NCBI RefSeq assembly: GCF_027887165.1
Contig: NC_077232.1
Location: 16,689,255 to 16,753,254, forward strand
DNA from: Monodelphis domestica
Taxonomy: Eukaryota > Chordata > Mammalia > Didelphimorphia > Didelphidae
Length of the DNA stretch: 64,000 nucleotides
Direction: 5' to 3'
In this document: piece after piece, positions 59,501-64,000 of the stretch
Numbering within the stretch: position 1 is the first letter of the stretch
How the letters are laid out: each line of letters starts with the position of its first letter
Made by a program: the position numbers and the translations under genes
Notes under the pieces: generated by a model
What the model was told of the DNA's origin: nothing
The model's input: the letters and a program-made list of their open reading frames with translations, nothing else
The model's database searches: none

Positions 59501-62078
59501 CTCCTGGTTCTGTTCCTCTCACTCTGCATCAATTCCTGGAGGACCTTCCAGTTCACATGGAATCCTGTCAGTTTATTATTCCTTTGAGCAAAATAGTATT
59601 CCATCACCAACAAGTACCACAATTTGTTCAGCCATTCCCCAATTGAATGGCATCCCCTCATTTTCCAATTTTTTGCCTCCACAAAGAGCACAGCTATGAA
59701 TATTCTTGTACATGTCTTTTTCCTTATTATCTCTTTGGGGTACAAGCCCAGCAGTCTTATGGCTGAGTCAAAGGGCAGACAGTCTATTATCGCCCTTTGG
59801 ACATAGTTCCAAATTGCCCTCCAGAATGGTTGGATCAATTCACAACTCCACCAGCAATGAATTAATGTCCCAACTTTGCCACATCCCCTCCAGCATTCAT
59901 TACTTCCCTTTGCTGTCATGTTAGCCAATCTGCTAGGTGTGAGGTGATACCTCAGAGTTGTTTTGATTTGTATCTCTCTGCTTATAAGAGATTTAGAGCA
60001 CTTTTTCATGTGCTTATTAATAGTTTTGATTTCTTTGGCTGAAAACTGCCTGTTCATGTCCCTTGCCCATTTAGTAATTGGAGAATGGCTTGATTTTTTT
60101 GTACAATTGATTTAGCTCTTTGCAAATTTGAGTACTTAGACCTTTGTCAGAGGTTTTTGTTATGAAGATTGTTTCTCAGTTTGTTGTTTCCCTTCTAATT
60201 TTGGTTGCATTGGTTTTGCTTGTACAAAACCTTTTTAATTTGATGTAATCAAAATTATTTATTTTACATTTTATGTTTTTTTTCTAACTCTTCCTTGGTC
60301 TTAAAATCTTTCCTTTCCCAAAGATCTGACATGTATACTATTCTGTGTTCACTTAATTTACTTATAGTTTCCTTCTTTATATTCAAGTCATTCACCCATT
60401 CTGAGTTTATCTTGGTGTAGGGTGTGAGATGTTGATCCAAACCTTATCTCTTCCATACTGTCTTCCAATTTTCCCAGCAGTTTTTATCAAAGAGTGGATT
60501 TTGGTTCCAAAAGCTGGGATTCCATGTGAATTTTTTTTTTATTCAGTCATTGAAACCAAGAGTGAATTCTCTCTCCCTTTGCTTTTCATCTTTGTAGGTT
60601 ACAGGAGAAGTCACAGACCCATCAGGAAAAGTACACTTTGCCCTTCTGGGTACCTGGGATGAGAAAATGGATTATTTCAAAGTGCTCCCAAGCAATGGGG
60701 ATAATGGGAGTGACAGTCGGCAAAGAAGCCATGACTTAGAAGACAGCAGGATCATGCTTTGGAAGAGGAACCCTTTGCCGTGAGTATGCCCACTCTGTGC
60801 TATCTAGCTGATGAGGCCCTGAGCCAAGGGGAATGGGTACAGCTTCTCAGCCTACTTTTCCCCTTAAATACCAAGGGGTAGAGGCTGAGAAAGTCAAATG
60901 AGCAATTACAAAAAAGATTTTCTTTTTTTTTTTTTAATTTAACTAGTATTCCTTATGGAAATTTTGAAATGTCATTGTGATCTCTTGGCCACTTCCATTC
61001 ATATTAGATACTTTCAGAAATCAGTTCGGAAATCATCTTGGGTTAGGGGGAGGTAGGGAAGCACTGGTTTGAATGGATGGGCAGACACTGTTATATAGTG
61101 TGGGGCCAGAATTTTTAGAACCATCTCGAGGAGGAAAACACCTAACACCTGGTTAATGATTGCCTCCAGGCAGAGAAGATTAGAGATCAGGAATTGCCAC
61201 ACCAGTGGAAGGATGAGGTTATGAAACAGAACAACTGGTCAAATTTGTAAGACACCCACCTCAAATAGTAAGACTGGAGATGATCCAGGACAAATGTACC
61301 ACAGGTCCTAAATCTTGTAACCATTTAGTATTCTTCTGGGTTGAGATTATAGAGAAGAACTAAAAGTGGAGAAAGTCACCTCATGTGACAGAATTTGGCC
61401 CTCACTCCCAGAAGTTTAGGTGGCTCAGCAGAGCTTCCCACAGAAGCACTGAAGAATCAGCTCTGATTCAGAGAGACTAGCTCAGGGAAAAGTTTCATTC
61501 TAATCTTTGGAAGTGCATGATTCAGTTCTGGATTCTTTCTAGAAGTGCATCTTGCCTGCTTGACCTTTTTGTAGTGCCCTTACCTCTCGCTGCTGATAAC
61601 TCCTTGCCTTTCTGCCTCTCATTGCAGGAAGAATGCAGAGAACATGTACTACTTCTCTGAACTTGCCCTGACTCTCAATGCATGGGAGAGTGGCACAGCC
61701 CCCACGGACAGCCGCCTGAGGCCTGACCAGAGACTGATGGAAAACGGACGCTGGGATGAGGCCAATGCGGAGAAGCAGCGCCTGGAGGAGAAGCAACGTC
61801 TTTCCAGGAAGAAGAGGGAAGCCGAGGCTGTGAAAGCCACCGAGGATGGTAAGAGGAGCCACCACTGTCTCTTTGGGGTAGAAGTGGCGCCAGCTTGGTG
61901 CCCTGCTAACTCCATCTTCTCTCTCTTCTTTATAGGCACTCCGTACGACCCTTACAAGGCACTGTGGTTTGAGAGGAAAAAGGACCCTGTTACCAAGGAG
62001 TTAACCCATATTTATAGAGGAGGATACTGGGAAAGTAAAGAAAAACAGGACTGGAGCTCATGCCCAGACATTTTCTGA
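31332..62078 (+). CDS. OSBP: OSBP, oxysterol-binding protein 1 (14 coding exons, 813 aa)
   Basis: Cytosolic/Golgi lipid-transfer protein. In the known family it tethers ER to trans-Golgi, moving cholesterol (or oxysterol) forward and PI4P back. Coding segments: 31332-31711, 38109-38317, 39871-40121, 44306-44504, 44795-44897, 45135-45189, 45387-45518, 47418-47663, 49884-50004, 54917-55020, 56092-56187, 60598-60779, 61628-61848, 61936-62078. They sum to 2442 nt, all with GT-AG introns and matching phases, with no stop before TGA at 62076. Domains: Gly/Pro/Ala-rich N-terminus (1-96), PH (about 97-190), helical dimerisation region (about 200-280), FFAT EFFDAPE (364-370), Ser-rich patch (385-395), and ORD (about 410-813) with EQVSHHPP at 524-531. 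Human OSBP is 807 residues as I recall; the extra length appears to be in the N-terminus. Intact and apparently functional. Confidence 0.98.
31712..31954 (+). other. OSBP intron 1 start, GC-rich
   Basis: The GC-rich island continues about 150-200 bases past the exon 1 donor. Confidence 0.6.
31955..31983. repeat. (CA)n microsatellite in intron 1
   Basis: About 14 CA units. Confidence 0.95.
31984..32690. repeat. Repeat-like block in intron 1 with internal duplication
   Basis: Two related segments about 295 bases apart (31985-32045 and 32275-32335) share 'gggactaatca', 'gaacccacggg' and 'cttatc' words. Minus-strand AATAAA near 32670-32690. It may be an unrecognised LTR remnant; class not shown. 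Confidence 0.35.
32691..34494. other. OSBP intron 1, nothing recognised
   Basis: No exon, RNA gene or confident repeat. Short phrases such as 'tcagagcttgaaagggactt' at 32745 look like an old amniote repeat. Confidence 0.4.
34495..34675 (+). mobile_element. Old non-autonomous hAT element (MER-type)
   Basis: 'gatgtcaaaactattttcat', 'aataatgct', 'cacttaaacaaaagagtgta' and the end 'ccaaaaagtttgagaactgc' follow the order of a mammalian Charlie-type MER element. Left end degenerate. Confidence 0.6.
34845..35060 (+). repeat. MIR SINE
   Basis: 'ttgggttccagtcccagctc', 'tggttccctcatttgcagaa', 'caggagtgataatacttgtc', 'aagtgctttggagacccta' in MIR order. Confidence 0.8.
35293..35474 (-). repeat. Type-A SINE
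   Basis: 'ttaccttctgtcttagtatc', 'ttgcccaaggttacacagct', 'tctgaggccagatttgaact', ending 'ctacctagttgtccct'. Confidence 0.9.
35494..35537. repeat. (CA)n microsatellite, about 21 units
   Basis: Pure AC tract between a SINE and an L1 copy. Confidence 0.95.
35541..36462 (-). mobile_element. 5'-truncated L1, ORF2 end and 3' UTR
   Basis: Complement of L1 3' end. Minus-strand translation at 35999-36292 includes [18 protein letters not shown] and [18 protein letters not shown] of ORF2. The poly-T end at about 35541 is decayed. In OSBP intron 1, opposite to transcription. Confidence 0.9.
36463..38108. other. OSBP intron 1 end, apparently unique
   Basis: No repeat family or gene recognised over about 1.6 kb before exon 2. 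Confidence 0.45.
38109..38317 (+). CDS. OSBP: OSBP exon 2 (residues 127-196), rest of PH domain
   Basis: Acceptor ...gtatag precedes 38109; donor gtaagt starts at 38318. It encodes [18 protein letters not shown] through [19 protein letters not shown], with the C-terminal amphipathic helix of the PH domain and its invariant Trp. This PH domain recognises PI4P and Arf1 on trans-Golgi membranes in the known family. Practically identical to the human exon. Confidence 0.97.
38692..38882 (-). repeat. Type-A SINE in intron 2
   Basis: Poly-T start, 'ttaccttccatcttagaatc', 'gtgacttgcccagggtcaca', ending 'gagctacccatctgccccta'. Confidence 0.92.
38883..39870. other. OSBP intron 2, remainder
   Basis: No family recognised before exon 3. 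Confidence 0.4.
39871..40121 (+). CDS. OSBP: OSBP exon 3 (residues 197-280), helical linker
   Basis: Acceptor ctctacag ends at 39870; donor gtaagt starts at 40122. It encodes an acidic start ([16 protein letters not shown]) followed by heptad-like helical sequence with [28 protein letters not shown] places Ser246 at the equivalent of human Ser240, a reported protein kinase D site. The region is known to mediate dimerisation and to space the PH and ORD domains. Ends exactly on a codon boundary at Asn280. Confidence 0.97.
40122..40811. other. OSBP intron 3 start, nothing recognised
   Basis: No repeat or exon supported. Confidence 0.4.
40812..41025 (+). repeat. MIR-like SINE in intron 3
   Basis: 'agaagatgtaggtctcaatc', 'tcagcttcctcatctgtaaa', 'gaaagagttggattaaaaga'. 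Confidence 0.75.
41240..41410 (+). repeat. L2 fragment in intron 3
   Basis: 'cagattctgcctcctccagg', 'aaagcttccttgataacttt', 'cataacattttgtttatact' resemble L2 3' sequence. Confidence 0.6.
41412..41556 (-). repeat. MIR SINE in intron 3
   Basis: 'gatcctcatgacagccctat', 'tccccatttcatagatgaga', 'aaactgaggcttagagaagc'. Confidence 0.85.
41562..41775 (+). repeat. RTE-tailed SINE in intron 3
   Basis: 'gacatggtggatagaatact', 'gagttcaaatctagcctcat', 'gagaaggaaatggcaaacca', 'aaccccaaatgaggtcagac'. Confidence 0.88.
41776..43391. other. OSBP intron 3, mostly unrecognised
   Basis: A possible minus-strand L2 fragment lies at about 42860-43080 ('gcatagagatgaagataggg', 'gaggcttttcatgtagatag'). Otherwise nothing recognised. 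Confidence 0.4.
43392..43592 (+). repeat. Type-A SINE in intron 3, close to consensus
   Basis: ggggggcagctgggtggctt ... gagagtcaggcctagagatg ... 'gactccaagacggaaggtaa'. Followed by a G-rich run at 43594-43610. Confidence 0.93.
43758..44200 (-). pseudogene. Unidentified coding-like segment in intron 3
   Basis: The minus strand reads as about 145 codons of protein-like, non-low-complexity sequence, for example [18 protein letters not shown] and [19 protein letters not shown]. It looks broken. There is no poly-A at the expected side, and it matches none of the repeats here. I cannot name the parent gene or element. Candidates are a retrocopy of a cellular gene or a degenerate mobile-element frame. 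Confidence 0.35.
44306..44504 (+). CDS. OSBP: OSBP exon 4 (residues 281-346)
   Basis: Acceptor gacatacag ends at 44305; donor gtgagc starts at 44505. It encodes [17 protein letters not shown] and a charged helix ([19 protein letters not shown]), then a variable [12 protein letters not shown] stretch that differs from human in a few residues. This is the second part of the central coiled-coil region. The exon ends one base into codon 347. Confidence 0.96.
44505..44794. other. OSBP intron 4
   Basis: 290 nt, no repeat recognised; intron 5 (44898-45134) and intron 6 (45190-45386) are likewise short and repeat-free. Confidence 0.6.
44795..44897 (+). CDS. OSBP: OSBP exon 5 (residues 347-380), FFAT motif
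   Basis: Acceptor ccccttgcag ends at 44794; donor gtaagt starts at 44898. It encodes an acidic tract followed by the canonical FFAT core EFFDAPE at residues 364-370. This motif binds VAP-A/VAP-B on the ER and makes OSBP an ER-Golgi tether. One extra Asp replaces Glu next to the motif compared with human; the core is unchanged. Confidence 0.97.
45135..45189 (+). CDS. OSBP: OSBP exon 6 (residues 381-399), Ser-rich patch
   Basis: Short 55-nt exon. Acceptor catttag ends at 45134; donor gtagtt starts at 45190 and is weaker than the other donors. It encodes [18 protein letters not shown]. In the known protein this serine cluster is phosphorylated and affects Golgi targeting and VAP binding. Phase fits both neighbours exactly. 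Confidence 0.95.
45387..45518 (+). CDS. OSBP: OSBP exon 7 (residues 400-443), start of ORD
   Basis: Acceptor tgcccctag ends at 45386; donor gtgaga starts at 45519. It encodes [20 protein letters not shown] and [19 protein letters not shown]. The latter is the N-terminal lid region of the OSBP-related domain, which closes over the bound sterol in the family's structures. Ends on a codon boundary. Confidence 0.97.
45598..45835 (+). repeat. MIR SINE in intron 7
   Basis: 'aaatggtatagtggaaagac', 'ggacttggagtcaggagaga', 'gagtcacttggtttctctga', 'gcctgagttttctcttccat'. Confidence 0.85.
46110..46330 (-). repeat. L2 fragment in intron 7
   Basis: 'gcaaagtgctaggtgagggg', 'ttcagggtttacattctaac' is the complement of the L2 outer region. 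Confidence 0.55.
46335..46515 (+). repeat. Type-A SINE in intron 7, diverged
   Basis: 'aggttcaaatctatcctcag', 'ccctgggtaagtcatttaac', 'gagtctaagacagaaggtag'. Confidence 0.85.
46516..47417. other. OSBP intron 7 end, nothing recognised
   Basis: No repeat or exon recognised before exon 8. Confidence 0.45.
47418..47663 (+). CDS. OSBP: OSBP exon 8 (residues 444-525), ORD core
   Basis: Acceptor ttcctgtcag ends at 47417; donor gtaaat starts at 47664. It encodes [49 protein letters not shown] and ends CEQ, the start of the EQVSHHPP fingerprint. [12 protein letters not shown] is the second hallmark motif of the ORP family. No substitutions in catalytic or binding positions are apparent. Confidence 0.98.
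47876..48075 (+). repeat. Type-A SINE in intron 8
   Basis: 'ggtggggcagctgggtagtt', 'gagttcaaatgtggcctcag', 'tgattctaagatggaaggtg', A tail. Confidence 0.92.
48085..48720 (+). repeat. Unclassified dispersed repeat, copy 3
   Basis: Shares with 21145-21690 'gcagtggatgaccttagg', 'gccttcatggccattgg', 'gagctgagagtg'-like blocks and the 'tcaaagaggatcaaaatgac' start also seen at 815. Same orientation in all three. Confidence 0.6.
48721..49545. other. OSBP intron 8, mostly unrecognised
   Basis: A short L2-like tail is possible at 49320-49410 ('gaatgggagctccctgagag'). Nothing else recognised. Confidence 0.4.
49546..49765 (+). repeat. Type-A SINE in intron 8
   Basis: 'gggcagctgggtagctcagt', 'ttggcctcagacacttccta', 'gctaagacagatggtaaggg', then an A-rich tail. 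Only about 120 bases before exon 9. Confidence 0.93.
49884..50004 (+). CDS. OSBP: OSBP exon 9 (residues 526-565), HH fingerprint
   Basis: Acceptor tctcttcaag ends at 49883; donor gtaagg starts at 50005. It begins [18 protein letters not shown]. His528-His529 are the conserved pair that contacts the PI4P phosphate in ORP structures. It continues with [21 protein letters not shown]. The exon ends one base into Gly566. Confidence 0.98.
50005..50869. other. OSBP intron 9 start, nothing recognised
   Basis: No repeat family or exon recognised. Confidence 0.4.
50870..51815 (-). repeat. L2 LINE, long ORF2 fragment in intron 9
   Basis: Complementary L2: 'gtgctagggaccaagcatgc', 'tttataggccagagcgagaa', 'agggagccagtgaagatttt', 'atgcagtagtccatgtaaga', 'tggttttggacatactgagc'. 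The minus strand near 51610 reads as the L2 RT C-terminal region. Confidence 0.7.
51950..52065 (+). repeat. L2 3' tail in intron 9
   Basis: 'gagctcctcaagaggaggga', 'ctgttttttgcctttcgttg', 'tagtaggggcttaataaata'. Preceded by a poly-C run at about 51944-51953. Confidence 0.75.
52310..53190 (+). mobile_element. Old L1 ORF2 3' fragment in intron 9
   Basis: 'gaaattaaaaggtttttgca', 'gacccagtaataccacaagt', 'aattggaaattgaggggatg', 'gcaatggctgaacaagtcgt', 'ggtacacagtcacagagata' follow the L1 ORF2 order; diverged beyond open frame. Confidence 0.85.
53191..53671. other. OSBP intron 9, nothing recognised
   Basis: Could include L1 3' UTR remnant; not supported. Confidence 0.35.
53672..53862 (+). repeat. 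RTE-tailed SINE in intron 9
   Basis: 'gagttcaaacatggccctgg', 'gtatgaccctgggcaagtaa', 'gagctggagaaggaaatggc', 'agaaaaccccaaatggggtt'. Confidence 0.88.
53863..54596. other. OSBP intron 9, nothing recognised
   Basis: No family recognised; a short GAG-rich run at 54197-54215. Confidence 0.4.
54597..54785 (-). repeat. Type-A SINE in intron 9, partly deleted
   Basis: Poly-T start, 'caagtgacttgctcagggtc', 'acacagctaggaagtgtgga'; the block after it is shortened. Confidence 0.88.
54917..55020 (+). CDS. OSBP: OSBP exon 10 (residues 566-600)
   Basis: Acceptor tgcttctag ends at 54916; donor gtaagc starts at 55021. It encodes [18 protein letters not shown] and [11 protein letters not shown], strands of the ORD beta-barrel. 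The first codons give Gly-Ser where human has Gly-Thr. Ends on a codon boundary. Confidence 0.97.
55175..55390 (+). repeat. MIR SINE in intron 10
   Basis: 'aaccctgggttttaattttg', 'gttctatcactagctccatg', 'ttacttctctaaaacaagag'. Confidence 0.75.
55405..55960 (-). repeat. L2 LINE fragment in intron 10
   Basis: 'aagcaaatatttattgaaag' outer end, 'aggcttcttggaggaaagaa', 'aagccacaagccacgtgcca' pattern. Confidence 0.6.
56092..56187 (+). CDS. OSBP: OSBP exon 11 (residues 601-632)
   Basis: Acceptor cctgtgtag ends at 56091; donor gtaaga starts at 56188. It encodes [19 protein letters not shown] and [11 protein letters not shown]. This is 96 nt, exactly 32 codons, part of the ORD beta-barrel, and unchanged from human as far as I recall. 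Confidence 0.97.
56604..56806 (-). repeat. Type-A SINE in intron 11
   Basis: Poly-T start, 'caccttccatcttagaatca', 'agtcacacagctaggaagtg', ending 'gccactcagctgcccccacc'. Confidence 0.93.
56815..57515 (-). mobile_element. Old L1 fragment in intron 11, split by an L2 tail
   Basis: Complementary L1: 'ctttaggatagtggtattgc', 'gggtgcgaggtggcacctca', then after 57300 'gcaaaagctttttaactttc', 'ttatttggtcatgaattctt'. About 75 bases of L2 3'-tail sequence ('agtgcttaataaatgtttac') interrupt it at about 57225-57300. Confidence 0.7.
57530..58590 (+). repeat. L2 LINE in intron 11
   Basis: 'tctgaatgtctactgaatag', 'ctccacctgaacctcaagct' (RT C-terminal region), 'cagctgccaaatgaatcttc', 'ctgttgcttcccactgacta', 'cacacagtctggcttcagca' and near 58550 'taacagagtgccttatatat'. 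Degenerate in places. Confidence 0.7.
58857..59070 (+). repeat. Old L1 fragment in intron 11
   Basis: 'tataaagcagtgatcatcaa' and 'tttggtactgg' match the young L1 ORF2 at about 15613-15650, then decays. The following L1 lies on the opposite strand. Confidence 0.75.
59075..60532 (-). mobile_element. 5'-truncated L1 (about 1.46 kb) in intron 11
   Basis: Minus strand encodes 198 uninterrupted residues of ORF2 C-terminus (59461-60057), including [20 protein letters not shown] and [18 protein letters not shown], so a fairly recent copy. The inner end at about 60530 matches the young L1 at about 15730, and it lies about 65 bases from the exon 12 acceptor. Confidence 0.92.
60598..60779 (+). CDS. OSBP: OSBP exon 12 (residues 633-692)
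   Basis: Acceptor ctttgtag ends at 60597, only about 65 bases after a minus-strand L1 copy; donor gtgagt starts at 60780. It encodes [18 protein letters not shown] and [18 protein letters not shown], then a polar loop and MLWKRNPLP. The loop (about residues 660-680) is the least conserved part of the ORD relative to human, with many substitutions but no length change that I can see. Confidence 0.96.
60780..61627. other. OSBP intron 12, nothing recognised
   Basis: 848 nt without a repeat I can support; a poly-T run at about 60920-60936. Confidence 0.45.
61628..61848 (+). CDS. OSBP: OSBP exon 13 (residues 693-766)
   Basis: Acceptor cattgcag ends at 61627; donor gtaaga starts at 61849. It encodes [20 protein letters not shown], then [20 protein letters not shown] and the charged helix [19 protein letters not shown]. 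The helix is typical of the ORD C-terminus. The final intron that follows is only 87 nt. Confidence 0.97.
61936..62078 (+). CDS. OSBP: OSBP exon 14 coding part (residues 767-813) and stop
   Basis: Acceptor tctttatag ends at 61935. It encodes [18 protein letters not shown], then [18 protein letters not shown] and the conserved C-terminus SCPDIF before TGA at 62076-62078. Two substitutions near the end (Gly-Tyr-Trp-Glu-Ser for the human Glu-Tyr-Trp-Glu-Cys) are conservative in context. Confidence 0.97.
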
Positions 62079-64000
62079 AATTGCAGGAACAAGAGAGGGA
62101 GGAGGATCAGAGGGGAAGAGGACAAAGGTTGGGAGAGAAAGCCGGCCATTGTGACTTCCTTACCCAGTGCTTTCCTCAAGGTTGTCTTTCTTAACCAATC
62201 ATTTGTTCCAAAGCAATCACCAGGAGCAGACACCCGGGGGTGGTGATTGATTGGCTTTGATGCCTTAGCTGATTGAACCTGACATACTAGATACCTGTGT
62301 TTGTAAGGGAGAGGTTGGGTGGCTGGGAGTTAGCATTATTTCGTACCTGCAGATCTCTCTATCTTTGACTCTTCCTTCTCCCTTTTACCCCATTTAAAAT
62401 TATGCCACCTCTAGTCCCATCATAGCAACCATATCTCATTCAGCCAAGAGACACGTGAGGTGAGTATGTGGATTGGAGGTTATTTTGGTGCTGCCAAGAG
62501 CAAGCTCTCCGTAGAAGTTCCTTTTAAAAAATGCAAGTGAGAATCTCTTTGGGAGGTTTCTGTAATGGCTGCATTTGGGGTTTGGCGCCCCTTTTTAATG
62601 AGTTCTCAAAGGCAGGGAAGGTTTTGGAGGTCCTGGGCATGCCACAAATACCTGAGAAAATTGCTGACTGACTGCAGGACGGGACTGCCTACTTGGATAG
62701 AGAATGGGGACAGCCAGGGATTTGTCTTCATCCATGTAAAGCTGCCCCGACTACTCTTCATCCTATGGGCTACACAGCAGCTGGCTGCCACTTCACCATT
62801 AGTAGGAATGGGCTAATGCTCCAGGATTATAGTGCTTGTAACTGTGGGGGCTACTTGGACTTCTGCAACTGAGAACTTTCCCTGGAAAGATAAGAAGGGC
62901 CAGAGCAAGACTTCCAGCCATTCTGCTGTCCACGTCACTCCTCACCCCCCACCCCCCACCCCCCACCCCAATTGCCTTCTATGCTTCAGCTTTCTCCCCT
63001 GGCAGTAGGTCGCCATGGGGTCTGTGTTCCAGTGTGGAGCAGAACTTTGCCTATTTTCGGAATGGGAGAGACAGGGAGTAAATGACCTGGAGTAAGTCTT
63101 TCCACCATCTGTCTCAAGCCCTATGGACTGGAGCCACCTCTTGAATAATTTGTTAAATATCTGTATATTATATATATGTAGAGAAAAATCTAATTTTTCT
63201 GTTTTGATTTTCCTCCCTTCCATTAAGAATCTTGTTTTTTTGAAATCCACCCCACCCTGGGACTCTGCATTGAGCATACATCAATGTAGATTTCATGTTC
63301 TATTTTCCCACCTCAGATGAGGCAGGAAGATTTTAAAACTGGTCAGGATCATGTGTGGGCTATTGGGGAACAGGGGAAGGTTCTCGTGGCTCATTTCATG
63401 ATGTACCCCTAATCTCAGAACACTGGTAAATGCCCTTACTGCCCTGCTCTCAAAATGGAAATCTTTCACCCCTCCTTCCCTGCTTGGAAGTTCTGTCGCT
63501 GCGAGGCCCCAAGGGTGCCTTCTCATTGACCTTGGCCAGAGGCAGGGTCCCCAAAGCACTACATGGGGATGTGAATGATCCGCTGCTGTTTTGTTTTATC
63601 TTGTTCATGTCATTTGTCTCCCTCAGAAGTCTGTCTGCAGCTTTTCTCTTCTCTCACCTCCCTACCACCACCCACTCCTGGTTGAGGATCACACTGAGGT
63701 GCCTTCCTTGTATGCTTTTGTTGGTGTTTTTGATTCTGTTCCTTACCAAATGAGCCTCAGCCAGTGGGGGTCTTGGCTGAGGAGGGTAGAGGTGAAGAGG
63801 TGCAGTATAGGTCATTCCAGAGGAAATCAACACTCCAGGGAAATGGAATTTATGCTGGCCCGAGGACTTCCCTTGCTTCCTTCCCAGCTTTGACGGGTAG
63901 AACCGACGGGTGGTTGGGGGCCTTCCTCCAATATGCCCCACGCCCAGAGCAGGGAAAGGTGGATATACAGGAGCTGGATCAAGAAAGTGACTGGAGCAGA
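62079..64000 (+). other. OSBP: OSBP 3' UTR (continues past window)
   Basis: Non-coding sequence directly after the OSBP stop. No obvious SINE or LINE copy lies in it, unlike every intron, which fits a transcribed UTR under some constraint. It has a C-rich run at 62946-62970 and an AT-rich stretch near 63165-63185. I find no AATAAA or ATTAAA, so the poly(A) site is probably beyond 64000. The exact extent is inferred. Confidence 0.7.
62945..62970. repeat. C-rich tandem repeat in OSBP 3' UTR
   Basis: Three to four tandem units of the form CCCCCCA. On the transcript this is a poly-C-binding-protein type tract; on the other strand it is G-rich and could form a quadruplex. Function is not shown. 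Confidence 0.7.

Noticed and set aside
59461-60057. 198-codon minus-strand open frame in intron 11 as a possible host gene
   Set aside because: It is the C-terminal part of L1 ORF2, as shown by [18 protein letters not shown].
1-64000. CRISPR array, operon or prokaryotic-type system
   Set aside because: No regularly spaced identical repeats with unique spacers; gene structure with introns and the repeat content are those of a mammalian nuclear genome.

Overview
The window is mammalian and almost certainly marsupial DNA, most like a South American opossum (Monodelphis-type). Three things point there. A mammalian OSBP gene lies on the + strand. Interspersed repeats of marsupial type are dense: a tRNA-derived 'ggggcagctgggt' SINE, an RTE-tailed SINE, MIR, L2, CR1/L3 and a young marsupial L1. 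There is also a SPIN-like hAT element, a family known from Monodelphis. The species call is inference from these repeats.

Layout. 1-30,120 is intergenic. I find no host gene there. It holds stacked repeats: MIR, L2 and CR1/L3 fossils, about ten marsupial SINEs, at least six LTR-like fossils and one near-complete 6.5-kb L1 at 10,661-17,149. About 30,120-31,331 is a GC-rich, CCAAT-rich promoter region. 31,332-62,078 is OSBP (oxysterol-binding protein 1): 14 coding exons, all with GT-AG introns, phases consistent end to end, encoding an intact 813-residue protein. 62,079 to the window end is its 3' UTR; no AATAAA or ATTAAA signal is seen, so the transcript probably runs past the window.

OSBP reads as a working gene. 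The Gly/Pro/Ala-rich N-terminus, PH domain (exons 1-2), central helical region (exon 3), FFAT motif (exon 5), Ser-rich patch (exon 6) and lipid-transfer ORD with its EQVSHHPP fingerprint (exons 8-9) are all present. The protein exchanges sterol and PI4P at ER-Golgi contacts.

The most informative non-genic structure is a nest at 9.5-17.6 kb. An old L1 was split by a retroviral-type LTR (4-bp target duplication TACA). That LTR was itself invaded by a SPIN-like hAT element and later by the young L1 (about 12-bp target duplication). A second copy of the same LTR, with its own 4-bp duplication (GTCA), sits in another old L1 at 27.1-27.7 kb and shows what the interrupted copy looked like. I see no new enzyme system, CRISPR array or operon-like locus. 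What deserves follow-up is the CCAAT/ETS-dense OSBP promoter, the nested insertions, the SPIN-like element and an unidentified coding-like segment on the minus strand of intron 3.
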